From assembly GCF_003330845.1 (NCBI RefSeq), contig NZ_CP026121.1, forward strand, positions 7,793,501 through 7,857,500: 64,000 nt of DNA, in the 5' to 3' direction. This document shows positions 1 to 10,786 of the stretch, in pieces. How positions within the stretch are numbered: position 1 is the first letter of the stretch; each line of letters starts with the position of its first letter. The stretch is from Streptomyces sp. Go-475. Its GTDB lineage: Bacteria; Actinomycetota; Actinomycetes; Streptomycetales; Streptomycetaceae. The translations under genes were made by a program, and so were the position numbers. Under the pieces are notes generated by a model. The model saw nothing but the letters and a program-made list of their open reading frames with translations, did not search any database and was not told the DNA's origin.

Positions 1-477
1 GCCCTGCGCAGCGACGGCGAGTTCGGCGCCTGCTTCACCAACCACGGCCCCTGGGTGAAGGTCTACGCCCCCGGCGAGCGCCTCACCGGCGCCCTCACCG
101 GCTTCGACACACCCGTCCCGTACGTGTACCAGCACTCCACGTACGACGCCTGCCGCTACGGCTTCTCCTACGGCTGCACCTGCCGCCACCCCCGCCACAC
201 CGGTGTGCTGAGCGACGAGAACGCCTCCGCCAAGCCGGACCAGGTGATGTTCGAGGGCTACGCGCAGTGGAGCGGCACCTCCTTCGCCACCCCCGTGACC
301 GCGGGCATGGTCGCCGCCCACATGACGGCGCACAAGGAGACCGACCCGCGCGCGGCCCGGCGTCACCTGCTCGCGGCGCACGCGGACTTCGCCGAAGTGC
401 GCGGGGCGCACGTCCCCGCGCTGCGTCCTCCCACGTGGCGCCCGGTCCCGGTCATGCGCCTCACCCCGGGCCTGTGA
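1..477 (+). CDS. S8 (subtilisin-like) serine peptidase, C-terminal part
   Basis: The reading frame is open from the first base, so only the last 158 codons of the gene are present. The GTSFATP motif of S8 peptidases is visible; the catalytic Ser codon is 280-282. It is followed by the helix that closes the subtilisin core and a short Pro/Arg-rich tail. The Asp and His of the triad must lie upstream of the window. Members of this family are usually secreted proteases, but no signal peptide can be checked here. Several Cys residues precede the Ser (residues 45-65 of the visible part), which fits an exported, disulfide-bonded protein. The ECF sigma factor starts 62 bases downstream on the same strand, so the two may be co-transcribed. 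Confidence 0.9.
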   Translation, partial: ALRSDGEFGACFTNHGPWVKVYAPGERLTGALTGFDTPVPYVYQHSTYDACRYGFSYGCTCRHPRHTGVLSDENASAKPDQVMFEGYAQWSGTSFATPVTAGMVAAHMTAHKETDPRAARRHLLAAHADFAEVRGAHVPALRPPTWRPVPVMRLTPGL

Positions 478-539
478 CGGCCGAAGCCGCCCCCTCCACG
501 GCGTACGATGACGTGCCGTACTCGAGGGGTGGGGCTGCC

Positions 540-1115
540 GTGGACCGTACTGATGCCGGCTCGCTCGTCCAGGCCGCGGCCGACGGCGACGCGGCGGCCT
601 GGAAGGCGCTCGTGGAAGGGCTGAGCCCCCTGGTGTGGTCCGTGGTGCGGGCCCACCGGCTCTCCGACGCCGACGCGCACGAGGTGTACCAGACCGCCTG
701 GTTCCGCTTCGCCCAGTACCTCGGGCGGATCCGGGAACCCGACAAGGCGGGCGCGTGGCTGGCGAGCACCGCGCGCCACGAATGCCTGAAGGTGATCCGC
801 AGCTCCAGGCGGCTGACCCTGACGGACGATCCGCGGCTCCTGGACCGGGTCAGCGAGGACGGTACGCCGGAGCAGTCGCTGCTCGACTCCGAGGAGGCGG
901 CCGCCCAGAGCGAACGCGTACGGCGGCTGTGGCAGGAGTTCGAGGAACTGGGCGAGCGGTGCAGGCAGTTGCTGCGCGTTCTCATGACCACGCCACCGCC
1001 CAGCTACCAGGACGTGTCCGCCGCGCTCGGGATCGCGGTGGGCAGCATCGGGCCGCTGCGCCAGCGCTGTCTGCGGCGCCTGCGGGCCCGGCTCGAGGCA
1101 CGGGGGGCGATGTGA
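540..1115 (+). CDS. ECF-type RNA polymerase sigma-70 factor
   Basis: A 191-residue protein of normal ECF length. Residues about 25-80 form sigma region 2, with the helix containing VYQTAWFRF and the -10-recognition segment LASTARHECLKVIR. Residues about 135-185 form the region 4 helix-turn-helix, with SYQDVSAALGIAVGSIGPLRQRCLRRLR. The frame is open further upstream, but homology and GC3 begin at the GTG at 540, preceded by GAGGGG. The stop overlaps the start of the next gene (ATGTGA), so the two are translationally coupled. The downstream protein has no zinc-binding anti-sigma motif, so no cognate anti-sigma factor is evident in this operon. Confidence 0.9.
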   Translation: MDRTDAGSLVQAAADGDAAAWKALVEGLSPLVWSVVRAHRLSDADAHEVYQTAWFRFAQYLGRIREPDKAGAWLASTARHECLKVIRSSRRLTLTDDPRLLDRVSEDGTPEQSLLDSEEAAAQSERVRRLWQEFEELGERCRQLLRVLMTTPPPSYQDVSAALGIAVGSIGPLRQRCLRRLRARLEARGAM

Positions 1116-1627
1116 ACGGCATGCACGACATGGACGACGTGAACGACAGGGACGACGACGAGGTCTTCGGCGAAGAGGAGCGGGGCGACGACGAGTTCGA
1201 CGCCGGGCTGCTGGAGGAGGAGCTCCGGCAGGCCGCCGCGGTCCTGGACCCCGTGCCGCCGGAGCTGCAGCAGATCGCCGTGGACGCGTACGCGCTGCAC
1301 GACCTCGACGCCCGCGTCGCCGAGCTGACCTTCGACTCGCTGGTCGACTCCCTCCCGGTCCGGGGCGCCACCGACACGCCCCGGATGCTGACGTTCCGGG
1401 CGGGCGAGGTGACCGTCGACGTCGAGGTGACGGAGGACGGGCTGATGGGGCAGGTGCTGCCGCCGCAGCCGGCCCGCATCGAGGTCCTGTGCGGACCCCG
1501 GCCCGGCTCCGCCCTGACCGCCGACGACCTGGGCCGCTTCACCGCCGACGTGCCGCCCTCCGGCCCGTTCGCCCTGCGGTTGCGCACGGGCGGGGACGTG
1601 GTGGTGACGGAGTGGCTGCGGGCCTAG
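1112..1627 (+). CDS. Acidic protein coupled to the ECF sigma factor, function unknown
   Basis: 171 residues starting at a GTG that overlaps the sigma-factor stop by 4 bases. The first 45 residues are extremely rich in Asp and Glu. The rest looks like a small beta-rich domain (DTPRMLTFRAGEVTVDVEVTE) ending in DVVVTEWLRA. No membrane segment and no HxxxCxxC anti-sigma motif are visible. I do not recognise the family. Tight coupling to the sigma gene suggests a role with it, perhaps as regulator or effector; this is inference from position only. Confidence 0.8.
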   Translation: MNGMHDMDDVNDRDDDEVFGEEERGDDEFDAGLLEEELRQAAAVLDPVPPELQQIAVDAYALHDLDARVAELTFDSLVDSLPVRGATDTPRMLTFRAGEVTVDVEVTEDGLMGQVLPPQPARIEVLCGPRPGSALTADDLGRFTADVPPSGPFALRLRTGGDVVVTEWLRA

Positions 1628-1646
1628 CCTCCCCGTCACGGCCGCC

Positions 1647-2870
1647 TCACCAGGTGCAGGGCAGGGTCCGCGGCCCCCGGATCATCGTCCGGCGGCGCCA
1701 CGCGACCTGGTCGGCGGGGACCGCGAGGCGCAGGCCGGGCAGCCGGTCCAGCAGGGTGGTGAGCAGCAGCTCGGTCTGGAGGCGGGCGAGGACCGCGCCG
1801 GTGCAGTAGTGCGGTCCGTTGCCGAAGGCCAGATGGGGGTTGGGGGCGCGGCCGGGGTCGATCCGGTCCGGCTCGGGGAAGACGTCCGGGTCGCGGTTGG
1901 CGGCCAGGTAGGAGACGTACACCGGGTCGCCCGCGCGGATGCGGTGTCCCCGCAGGTCGACGTCCTCCAGGGCGATCCGCGCCAGGCCGACGGAGCTGCG
2001 GTGCGGGACGTGGCGCAGCAGTTCGTCCAGCAGGGTGTCCCGCGCCTCGGGCCGCTCCTGCCACCACTGCCGCAACTCCGGCCGGGTGAGCAGCAGATAG
2101 AGCGTCTGCCCGCAGTTGTGGGTGACGGCCTCGCCGCCGATCTGGAGCGGACCGGCGAGGCCGACCGCCTCCGTCTCGCTGATCTCGCCCCCGGCCACGG
2201 CGGCGCCGAGCAGGGAGTACACGTCCTCGCCGGTGCCGTGCGCGCGGGAGCGGATCGTCTCGGTGATCCATCCGTACAGGCTGTTCTTGGCCCGCTCGGC
2301 GGCCTCGGCGCCGCCCGAGGTGGAGATGATCTGCCGGGTCCAGGCGTGCACCCGGTCCTGGTCGGCGCCGGGCACGCCCATGACCTCGCTGACCAGGGCG
2401 ATCGGGAACGGTTCGAGCACCCGCTCGATCAGATCGGCCGGCGGCCCGTCCCGCAGGACCGCGTCCACCAGCTCGTCGAGCATCTCCTGCGCGCGGGGCC
2501 GCAGCCGCTTCGTCGCGCTGACGGTGAAGGCCCCGGCGACGGCCTTGCGGAGCCGGTTGTGGTCGGGCTGGTCGGCGAAGGCCAGCGAACCGGGCCGCGG
2601 CTTGAAGTGCGGTGCCATCCGCGTCACTTGACGGCTCGTCACCTCGGCGCGGCTGAACCGCGGGTCGTTGGTGATCAGCTTGACGTCGTCGTGGCGGGTG
2701 GCCAGCCACGCCCACCCCTCGCCGTACGGCAGGCGGATCCGGGTCAGCGGCCCCTCGCGCATCAGCTCCGCGAGGACCGGGTCGAACTCCGTCCCGTCCA
2801 GGTCGAGGGCGGGCCAGTCCCGCACCGGGGGCGGTGCCTGGCCGGTCAGCGTGGTGGTCTCCTCCGTCAT
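1647..2870 (-). CDS. Cytochrome P450
   Basis: 407 residues, the normal length for a soluble bacterial P450. The heme-ligand loop FGNGPHYCTG is intact, with the axial Cys at residue 356. The K-helix ExxR is present in DELLRHVPHR. The I-helix reads IGGEAVTHN where most P450s have AGxDT or AGxET, so the usual acid-alcohol pair lacks its Thr. That can indicate an unusual oxygen-activation or substrate-assisted mechanism. No ferredoxin or ferredoxin reductase gene is next to it, so redox partners must come from elsewhere. It lies 61 bases downstream of the N-formylglutamate amidohydrolase gene on the same strand and converges with the sigma operon. The substrate cannot be deduced. Confidence 0.93.
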   Translation of the reverse strand: MTEETTTLTGQAPPPVRDWPALDLDGTEFDPVLAELMREGPLTRIRLPYGEGWAWLATRHDDVKLITNDPRFSRAEVTSRQVTRMAPHFKPRPGSLAFADQPDHNRLRKAVAGAFTVSATKRLRPRAQEMLDELVDAVLRDGPPADLIERVLEPFPIALVSEVMGVPGADQDRVHAWTRQIISTSGGAEAAERAKNSLYGWITETIRSRAHGTGEDVYSLLGAAVAGGEISETEAVGLAGPLQIGGEAVTHNCGQTLYLLLTRPELRQWWQERPEARDTLLDELLRHVPHRSSVGLARIALEDVDLRGHRIRAGDPVYVSYLAANRDPDVFPEPDRIDPGRAPNPHLAFGNGPHYCTGAVLARLQTELLLTTLLDRLPGLRLAVPADQVAWRRRTMIRGPRTLPCTW

Positions 2871-2931
2871 GGACCCACCCTCGCCGCGCCCTGGCCCCGT
2901 GTCGCGCGGGAGTGCTCCAGCCGGTGGCGGT

Positions 2932-3720
2932 TCAGCGGGACACGGCGTCGACGAGCCCGGCGAGGGCGGTGGCGAGCCGCTCCAGCCCCGGTCCCGCGGG
3001 GCCGCCCGGCTCGGTCATGTAGGTGTCCCGGCGGATCTCCACCATGAGGGCGCTCACCTCGGGCCGCGTCCCGTAGAACTCCAGGGGGACGTACGTCCCG
3101 CGGAACGGCGTGTCCAGCTCCGTCTCCCCGAACACCGCCCGGGCGGCGTCCAGCAGCGCGGCCGGGGTGTGGAAGGAGTCGGTGCCGAGGCAGACCGCCG
3201 GGCGGGGGCCCTGCCCGTGCAGCTCGTAGGGGAGTCTCCGGCTCGGGTAGGAGTGCACGTCGATGATCACGGCCCGTCCGGTGGCCGCCAGCCGGTCCCC
3301 CACGGCCTCGGTCATCGCCCGCGCGTAGGGCAGGAAGTACCGCTCGACGAGCGGCCCCGCATCGACGCCCTCGGACCGCAGCGGAGCGCCGTGCGTGGTC
3401 CGCGTGTACACCGCGCCCATCCCGACGGCCCGCATCTCCTCCCGCTCGTCCGAGAACCGCTCCGGGTCGACGACCAGCCGCGACAGCCGGTTGACGAACC
3501 GCCACGGGGTGACCCCGGCCAGCCGGGCCGCCAGCGCGGCGATCTCCGCGGTGTGCGCGTCGGTGATGTGGTCCAGCTCCCGTGCGAGCTCCGCGTCGTC
3601 CAGCACGATCCCCGCGCGCACGTCCCGCGGTATCTCCCGCGCCGAGTGCGGCACATGCAGGAGCACGGGGGAGCGACCGGCCCCGGGGAGCAGTTCGAAG
3701 GAGGGCGGCGCGTCGGTCAC
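2932..3720 (-). CDS. N-formylglutamate amidohydrolase family protein
   Basis: 262 residues matching the N-formylglutamate deformylase/amidohydrolase family, Zn-dependent enzymes that cleave N-formyl amino acids, for example at the end of one histidine degradation route. The N-terminal segment VLLHVPHSAREIP and the central IIDVHSYPSRRLPYE carry the His and Asp residues expected to bind metal. No hut genes are nearby, so the physiological substrate is uncertain. It is separated from the upstream icd gene by a perfect 17-bp hairpin, suggesting its own promoter, and probably reads through to the P450 gene. Confidence 0.85.
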   Translation of the reverse strand: MTDAPPSFELLPGAGRSPVLLHVPHSAREIPRDVRAGIVLDDAELARELDHITDAHTAEIAALAARLAGVTPWRFVNRLSRLVVDPERFSDEREEMRAVGMGAVYTRTTHGAPLRSEGVDAGPLVERYFLPYARAMTEAVGDRLAATGRAVIIDVHSYPSRRLPYELHGQGPRPAVCLGTDSFHTPAALLDAARAVFGETELDTPFRGTYVPLEFYGTRPEVSALMVEIRRDTYMTEPGGPAGPGLERLATALAGLVDAVSR

Positions 3721-3760
3721 GGGGCGGCTCCGGGGCGGTGGCGGGGGCTGTGGGCGAGAC

Positions 3761-3802
3761 GGCTCCGCCCCGGCCGGGCGTCGTGCCGGCCGGGGCGGAG
3801 CC
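3761..3802. terminator. 17-bp perfect inverted repeat downstream of icd
   Basis: Arms 3761-3777 and 3786-3802 pair perfectly with an 8-base loop. It lies 24 bases beyond the icd stop codon and just before the N-formylglutamate amidohydrolase gene. No T-run follows in the icd direction, as is usual in Streptomyces terminators. Confidence 0.8.
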
Positions 3803-3825
3803 AGGGGATCGGGGGATCCGGGGCG

Positions 3826-6207
<2,382 letters not shown>

Positions 6208-6239
6208 TCACGGTCGGCGACGCGCCCGGCCGGGCCGCC

Positions 6240-7337
6240 TCAGTCGAACCTGGCGGACGGCACCTCGCCCGGCTCGCTCTCGCCGGTCCGCTGCTGCGGG
6301 ATGACGACCGCGCCCTGCTGGAGCGCCACCGTCCGGGCCGGGGCGGGGATGCGGATGCCCTCCGCGCGGTAGCGCTTGTGCAGGCGCTTGATGAACTCGT
6401 GCTTGATCCGGTACTGGTCGCTGAACTCGCCGACGCCCAGGATCACGGTGAAGCCGATGCGGGAGTCGCCGAAGGTGTGGAACCGGATGATCGGCTCGTG
6501 GTCGGGCACGGCGCCCTCGACGTCCCGCATCGTCTCGGCGATGACCTCGTTGGTCACCCGCTCCACGTGGTCCAGGTCGCTGTCGTAGGCCACCCCGACC
6601 TGGACCAGGATGGTCAGCTGCTCCTCGGGCCGCATGAAGTTGGTCATGTTCGCCTTGGCGAGCTGGCCGTTGGGGATCACGACGAGGTTGTTGGACAGGT
6701 TGCGGATCGTCGTCTGCCGCCAGTTGATGTCCTCGACGTAGCCCTCCTCACCGCTGCTGAGCCGGATGTAGTCACCGGGCTGGACCGTCTTGGAGGCGAG
6801 GATGTGGATGCCCGCGAAGAGGTTGGCGAGGGTGTCCTGCAGTGCCAGCGCGACCGCCAGACCGCCGACACCGAGGGCGGTCAGCAGCGGGGCTATGGAG
6901 ATGCCCAGCGTCTGCAGCACCACCAGGAAGCCGATCGCCAGGACCAGGATCCGCGTGATGTTGACGAAGATCGTGGCCGACCCCGCGACTCCGGACCGGG
7001 ACTGCGTGACCGAGCGCACCAGCCCGGCCACCACCCGGGCCGCCGACACCGTCGCGACGAAGATGAGCAGCACCGTGAGCACCTGGTTGGTGTGGTGCTG
7101 CACCGTGCGCGTCAGCGGCAGCACCGCCGCCGCGCCCGCCGCGCCGCCCACGACCGCGGCCCACGGCACCACGGCCCGCAGCGCGTGCACGATCACGTCG
7201 TCCCCGCTCCAGCGGGTGCGGTCGGCGTGCCCGCCCAGCCAGCGCAGCAGGATCCGCAGCGCGAACGCCGCCAGCAGGCCCGAGGCGAGGGCGATGCCGG
7301 CGAACAGCAGATCGTCCACCGTGAGTTCCCGGTTCAC
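6240..7337 (-). CDS. Mechanosensitive ion channel family protein (MscS-like)
   Basis: 365 residues. About four hydrophobic segments occupy residues 1-170. The pore-lining helix and the beta domain typical of MscS follow (LGVGGLAVALALQDTLANLFAGIHILASKTVQPGDYI region, residues about 175-225), and then VEDINWRQTTIRNLSNNLVVIPNGQLAKANMTNF. These are the hallmarks of the MscS family, which releases small solutes on hypo-osmotic shock. It lies between icd and a flippase-like gene, all on the minus strand but widely spaced, so it is probably transcribed alone. The 239 bases upstream (7338-7576) hold no convincing gene. Confidence 0.93.
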   Translation of the reverse strand: MNRELTVDDLLFAGIALASGLLAAFALRILLRWLGGHADRTRWSGDDVIVHALRAVVPWAAVVGGAAGAAAVLPLTRTVQHHTNQVLTVLLIFVATVSAARVVAGLVRSVTQSRSGVAGSATIFVNITRILVLAIGFLVVLQTLGISIAPLLTALGVGGLAVALALQDTLANLFAGIHILASKTVQPGDYIRLSSGEEGYVEDINWRQTTIRNLSNNLVVIPNGQLAKANMTNFMRPEEQLTILVQVGVAYDSDLDHVERVTNEVIAETMRDVEGAVPDHEPIIRFHTFGDSRIGFTVILGVGEFSDQYRIKHEFIKRLHKRYRAEGIRIPAPARTVALQQGAVVIPQQRTGESEPGEVPSARFD

Positions 7338-7576
7338 CGGTCACCTCCGGGGCGGAGAAGCGCGGCGAACGCCGTCGCCGGCGGCCGGATGTGAAGTCTC
7401 GTCACGTCGTCACCTGCTCGTTTCCGGGATGTCCGAGGGTGCCCGACCACCCTGACCCGCGGTCGGCACAATCGTTCATCCTGCCGCATCCCGTACGGGG
7501 GTTCGTACCGCGGACGGGGGTGACCGGGGGGTGAGTCACAGCACATGACGCGCCGTCACGTGCGCCCGCTCTCTGC

Positions 7577-8674
7577 TCAGATCACCTTGAGCCGTACCAG
7601 CGCCGCCAGCGTCAGCGCGCCCGGCACGAGCGGCAGCCACACCGTGATGACCCGGAAGGCCAGGACCACCGCCGTGGCCACCGCGGCCGGGCCGCCCGCC
7701 GCGACCAGCGCCACGACCAGCGCCGCCTCCACCGAGCCGATCCCGCCCGGCGTGGGCACCAGCGCGACGGCGACCGTCGCCGCCAGGTAGGCCACCGCCA
7801 TGTGCGCGAGCGGCACGTCCAGCCCCAGCGACTTCCCCACCAGCACCAGGACGGTCGCCTGCAGCGCGGGGAAGGCGAGCGACCCGCCCCACAGCGCCAG
7901 GGCCCGGGCCGGGCGGGTGTGCACCGAGCGCGCCTCGCCGAGCGCCGTCCGCAGGAAGGTCACCAGCGCCGAGCGCACCCGCCGGACGAGGACGAGCACG
8001 GCCGCCGCGACGACGACCAGGGCGCCGACGCCGGCCAGCAGGCCGAACGCCGTCTCCGGGACCAGCGTGCCGAGCCGCAGCGCGTCGGGGAACGCCAGGA
8101 GCAGGGCAGCCAGCAGGGCCACCCGGCCGACGCTCTCCGCCAGCAGGTACAGCGCGAGCGCCGCCGAGGAGCGGGCGAGCGGCAGCCCGCACACCGTCAT
8201 GAACCGCAGGTTGACCGCGCTCGCGCCCAGCCCGGTCGGCAGCAGGTGGTTGGCCGCGCCCGCCGCGAACTGCGTCGCCAGCAGCCGCCGCCGGGGCAGC
8301 CTCTCGACGACCGCGCCCTGCCGGGTGCAGGCGGCCGCGACCCAGGTCAGACAGGTCGCCCCGACCGCGGCCAGCAGCCACGGCCAGGCGGCGGTGCCCA
8401 GGTGCGCGAAGCCCTCGGCCAGCACCGACCGGTGCCGCACCGCGACCACGGTGACGAGCAGGAGCGGAAGCAGGCACAGGATCTGCCTGAGGCGGCGGAC
8501 CGGGACGCGACGGGGGAGTCGTCCCGGGCGGAGTTCGGGGAGTTGTACCGCTGTCACATCCGCAGAGGCTTCCCACCCCGGGCCAACGGCGGGTTGCGGA
8601 AGCGGGGACTGTGGGTGGCCCGCGGGAAGCGGCTGGGGCTCGGGCACGGGAAGCGGCTGCGTGGGAAGCGTCAT
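7577..8674 (-). CDS. Flippase-like integral membrane protein (lysylphosphatidylglycerol synthase TM-domain family, UPF0104)
   Basis: 365 residues. A 60-residue Pro-rich cytoplasmic N-terminus precedes about eight hydrophobic helices. The family signature TGLGASAVNLRFMTVCGLPLARS (residues about 180-200) and the C-terminal VALVPTPGGIGSVEAALVVAL are clear. Related proteins are lipid flippases or the membrane half of MprF, but no aminoacyl-transferase domain is attached here. The same frame is open far upstream, but homology starts only at the ATG at 8674. It diverges from the SoxR-box ABC transporter gene. Confidence 0.85.
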   Translation of the reverse strand: MTLPTQPLPVPEPQPLPAGHPQSPLPQPAVGPGWEASADVTAVQLPELRPGRLPRRVPVRRLRQILCLLPLLLVTVVAVRHRSVLAEGFAHLGTAAWPWLLAAVGATCLTWVAAACTRQGAVVERLPRRRLLATQFAAGAANHLLPTGLGASAVNLRFMTVCGLPLARSSAALALYLLAESVGRVALLAALLLAFPDALRLGTLVPETAFGLLAGVGALVVVAAAVLVLVRRVRSALVTFLRTALGEARSVHTRPARALALWGGSLAFPALQATVLVLVGKSLGLDVPLAHMAVAYLAATVAVALVPTPGGIGSVEAALVVALVAAGGPAAVATAVVLAFRVITVWLPLVPGALTLAALVRLKVI

Positions 8675-8774
8675 CGGGGCCTTTGCGCGGGGGACGGGGG
8701 ACGTGGGGGTTGGGGCTGATTGTGCGGGATGTCGGGGGCGTTGCGCGAGCGTCTCGACCTGATGTGCGAACGCC

Positions 8775-8805
8775 TTGACCTCAAGATTGCTTGAGGTTCT
8801 ACGTT
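8775..8805 (+). promoter_or_regulatory. SoxR-type operator in an elongated-spacer promoter
   Basis: The perfect 18-bp palindrome CCTCAAGATTGCTTGAGG lies at 8779-8796, between a -35 TTGACC (8775-8780) and a -10 TACGTT (8800-8805). The spacer is 19 bp. This is the architecture of MerR-family promoters, and the palindrome closely matches the SoxR box. The predicted transcription start is at or within a few bases of the ATG at 8813, so the mRNA is probably leaderless; there is no ribosome binding site. No soxR gene is in the window. Confidence 0.88.
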
Positions 8806-8812
8806 CCCTCCC

Positions 8813-10702
8813 ATGAGCATGGAGACCACAGCGTGGACACAGCTGCACAGCGTCATGACCGCCCAGGAGGAGCGCCGCCCCTTCGCCCTCGCGACCCTGC
8901 GCCGCATCGGCGCGTTCGCCCGCCCGCACCGGCGCCGCATCGCCCTCTTCGTCCTGCTCGGGGTGGGCACCGCCCTGCTCGCCGTGGCGACCCCCGTCCT
9001 GGCCGGGCGGGTCGTCGACGTGATCGTCTCCGACGGTGACGAGGGCACCGTCGTACGCCTCGCCCTGCTCATCGCGCTGATCGCGGTGGCGGAGGCCGCG
9101 CTCGGCATCCTCGGCCGGAGGCTGTCGGCGACGCTCGGCGAGCACCTCATCCTCGACCTGCGGACGGCCGTCTTCGACCATGTGCAGCGCATGCCCGTGG
9201 CGTTCTTCACACGCACACGTACGGGCGCCCTGGTCTCCCGGCTCAACAACGACGTCATCGGCGCCCAGCGCGCGTTCAGCAACACCCTGTCCGGAGTGGT
9301 CAGCAACCTCGTCACGCTGCTGCTCACCCTCGCCGTGATGCTCACCCTGTCCTGGCAGATCACCCTGCTCGCGCTGGTGCTGCTGCCGGTGTTCGTGATC
9401 CCGGCCCGGCGCATGGGCAGCCGGATGGCCCGGATGCAGCGGGAGGCGGCGACGCTGAACGCGGCGATGGGCACCCGCATGACCGAGCGGTTCTCGGCAC
9501 CCGGCGCCACGCTCGTCAAGCTCTTCGGGCGGCCGGAGGAGGAGTCGCGGGAGTTCGCCGAACGAGCCCGCCGCGTCGCGGACATCGGGATCCGGACGGC
9601 CACCGCCCAGGCGGCGTTCATCACCGCCCTCACCCTGGTCTCCGCCCTGGCCCTGGCCCTGGTCTACGGCCTCGGCGGCTACCTCGCCCTGCGCGGCACC
9701 CTGGAGCCGGGCGCGGTCGTCTCGCTGGCCCTGCTCCTGACCCGGCTGTACGCGCCGCTGACCGCGCTGGCCGGGGCGCGGGTGGAGGTGATGAGCGCGC
9801 TGGTCAGCTTCGAGCGGGTCTTCGAGGTGCTCGACCTCAGGCCGCTCATCGAGGACAAGCCGGACGCGCGCCCGGTGCCCGACGGTCCCGTGGCGGTCGA
9901 GTTCGAGGAGGTCCGCTTCGGCTACCCGGCCGCCGACAAGGTCTCCCTGGCCTCCCTGGAGGAGGTCGCCTCCCTCGACCAGCGCGGCGGCGACGAGGTC
10001 CTGCACGGCATCTCCTTCCGCGCCGAACCGGGACAGACGGTGGCGCTCGTCGGCTCCTCCGGCGCGGGCAAGTCGACCATCGCGCAACTGCTGCCGCGCC
10101 TGTACGACGCCGACGCCGGGGCCGTCCGCATCGGCGGCGTCGACGTCCGCGACCTCACCGCCGAGTCGCTCCGGCAGACCCTCGGCATGGTCACCCAGGA
10201 CGGGCACCTCTTCCACGACACCGTCCGCGCCAACCTGCTGCTCGCCCGCCCGGAAGCCACCGAGGAGGAGCTGTGGGACGCCCTGCGCCGGGCCCGCCTC
10301 GACACGCTCGTACGGTCCCTGCCCGACGGCCTCGACACCGTCGTGGGCGAACGCGGCTACCGGCTCTCCGGCGGGGAACGCCAGCGCATGACCATCGCCC
10401 GGCTGCTGCTGGCCCGCCAGCGCGTCGTCATCCTCGACGAGGCCACCGCCCACCTCGACAACACCTCCGAGGCCGCCGTCCAGGAAGCCCTCACCGAAGC
10501 CCTGGAGGGCCGGACGGCGGTCGTGATCGCCCACCGGCTCTCCACCGTCCGGGCGGCGGACCAGATCCTGGTGATCGAGGCCGGCCGGATCGTGGAGCGG
10601 GGCACGCACGAGGAACTGCTGACGGCGGGCAAGCGGTACGCGGAGCTGTACCGCACCCAGTTCGACGGGGCACGGACCGCCCCGGTGGAGCAGGCCGCGT
10701 AG
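8813..10702 (+). CDS. ABC exporter, fused permease and ATPase (SoxR-controlled)
   Basis: 629 residues, a half-transporter that must dimerise. Residues about 35-330 form the six-helix exporter TM domain. The nucleotide-binding domain has Walker A GSSGAGKST, signature LSGGERQR, Walker B VVILDEATAHLD and the switch His in VIAHRLST. A Ser/Glu/Ala-rich insert separates the first strand of the ATPase from Walker A. The ATG at 8813 has no Shine-Dalgarno sequence and sits where transcription should start from the SoxR-type promoter. In S. coelicolor one member of the small SoxR regulon is an ABC transporter, SCO7008 (from memory), and this gene is probably its counterpart. The likely role is export of redox-active metabolites or other compounds sensed by SoxR. 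Confidence 0.93.
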   Translation: MSMETTAWTQLHSVMTAQEERRPFALATLRRIGAFARPHRRRIALFVLLGVGTALLAVATPVLAGRVVDVIVSDGDEGTVVRLALLIALIAVAEAALGILGRRLSATLGEHLILDLRTAVFDHVQRMPVAFFTRTRTGALVSRLNNDVIGAQRAFSNTLSGVVSNLVTLLLTLAVMLTLSWQITLLALVLLPVFVIPARRMGSRMARMQREAATLNAAMGTRMTERFSAPGATLVKLFGRPEEESREFAERARRVADIGIRTATAQAAFITALTLVSALALALVYGLGGYLALRGTLEPGAVVSLALLLTRLYAPLTALAGARVEVMSALVSFERVFEVLDLRPLIEDKPDARPVPDGPVAVEFEEVRFGYPAADKVSLASLEEVASLDQRGGDEVLHGISFRAEPGQTVALVGSSGAGKSTIAQLLPRLYDADAGAVRIGGVDVRDLTAESLRQTLGMVTQDGHLFHDTVRANLLLARPEATEEELWDALRRARLDTLVRSLPDGLDTVVGERGYRLSGGERQRMTIARLLLARQRVVILDEATAHLDNTSEAAVQEALTEALEGRTAVVIAHRLSTVRAADQILVIEAGRIVERGTHEELLTAGKRYAELYRTQFDGARTAPVEQAA

Positions 10703-10786
10703 GGGGACACGGGGTGAACGCCTCCCCGGGCCGGTCCGTACTCCTGTCGAGTACTCCTGCCGACAGCCCGCACCCGGAGAGGCGAC

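Noticed and set aside
7334..7546. A 70-codon minus-strand frame upstream of the MscS gene
   Set aside because: No ribosome site, Arg/Pro-rich composition of a random high-GC frame, and it overlaps the MscS start.
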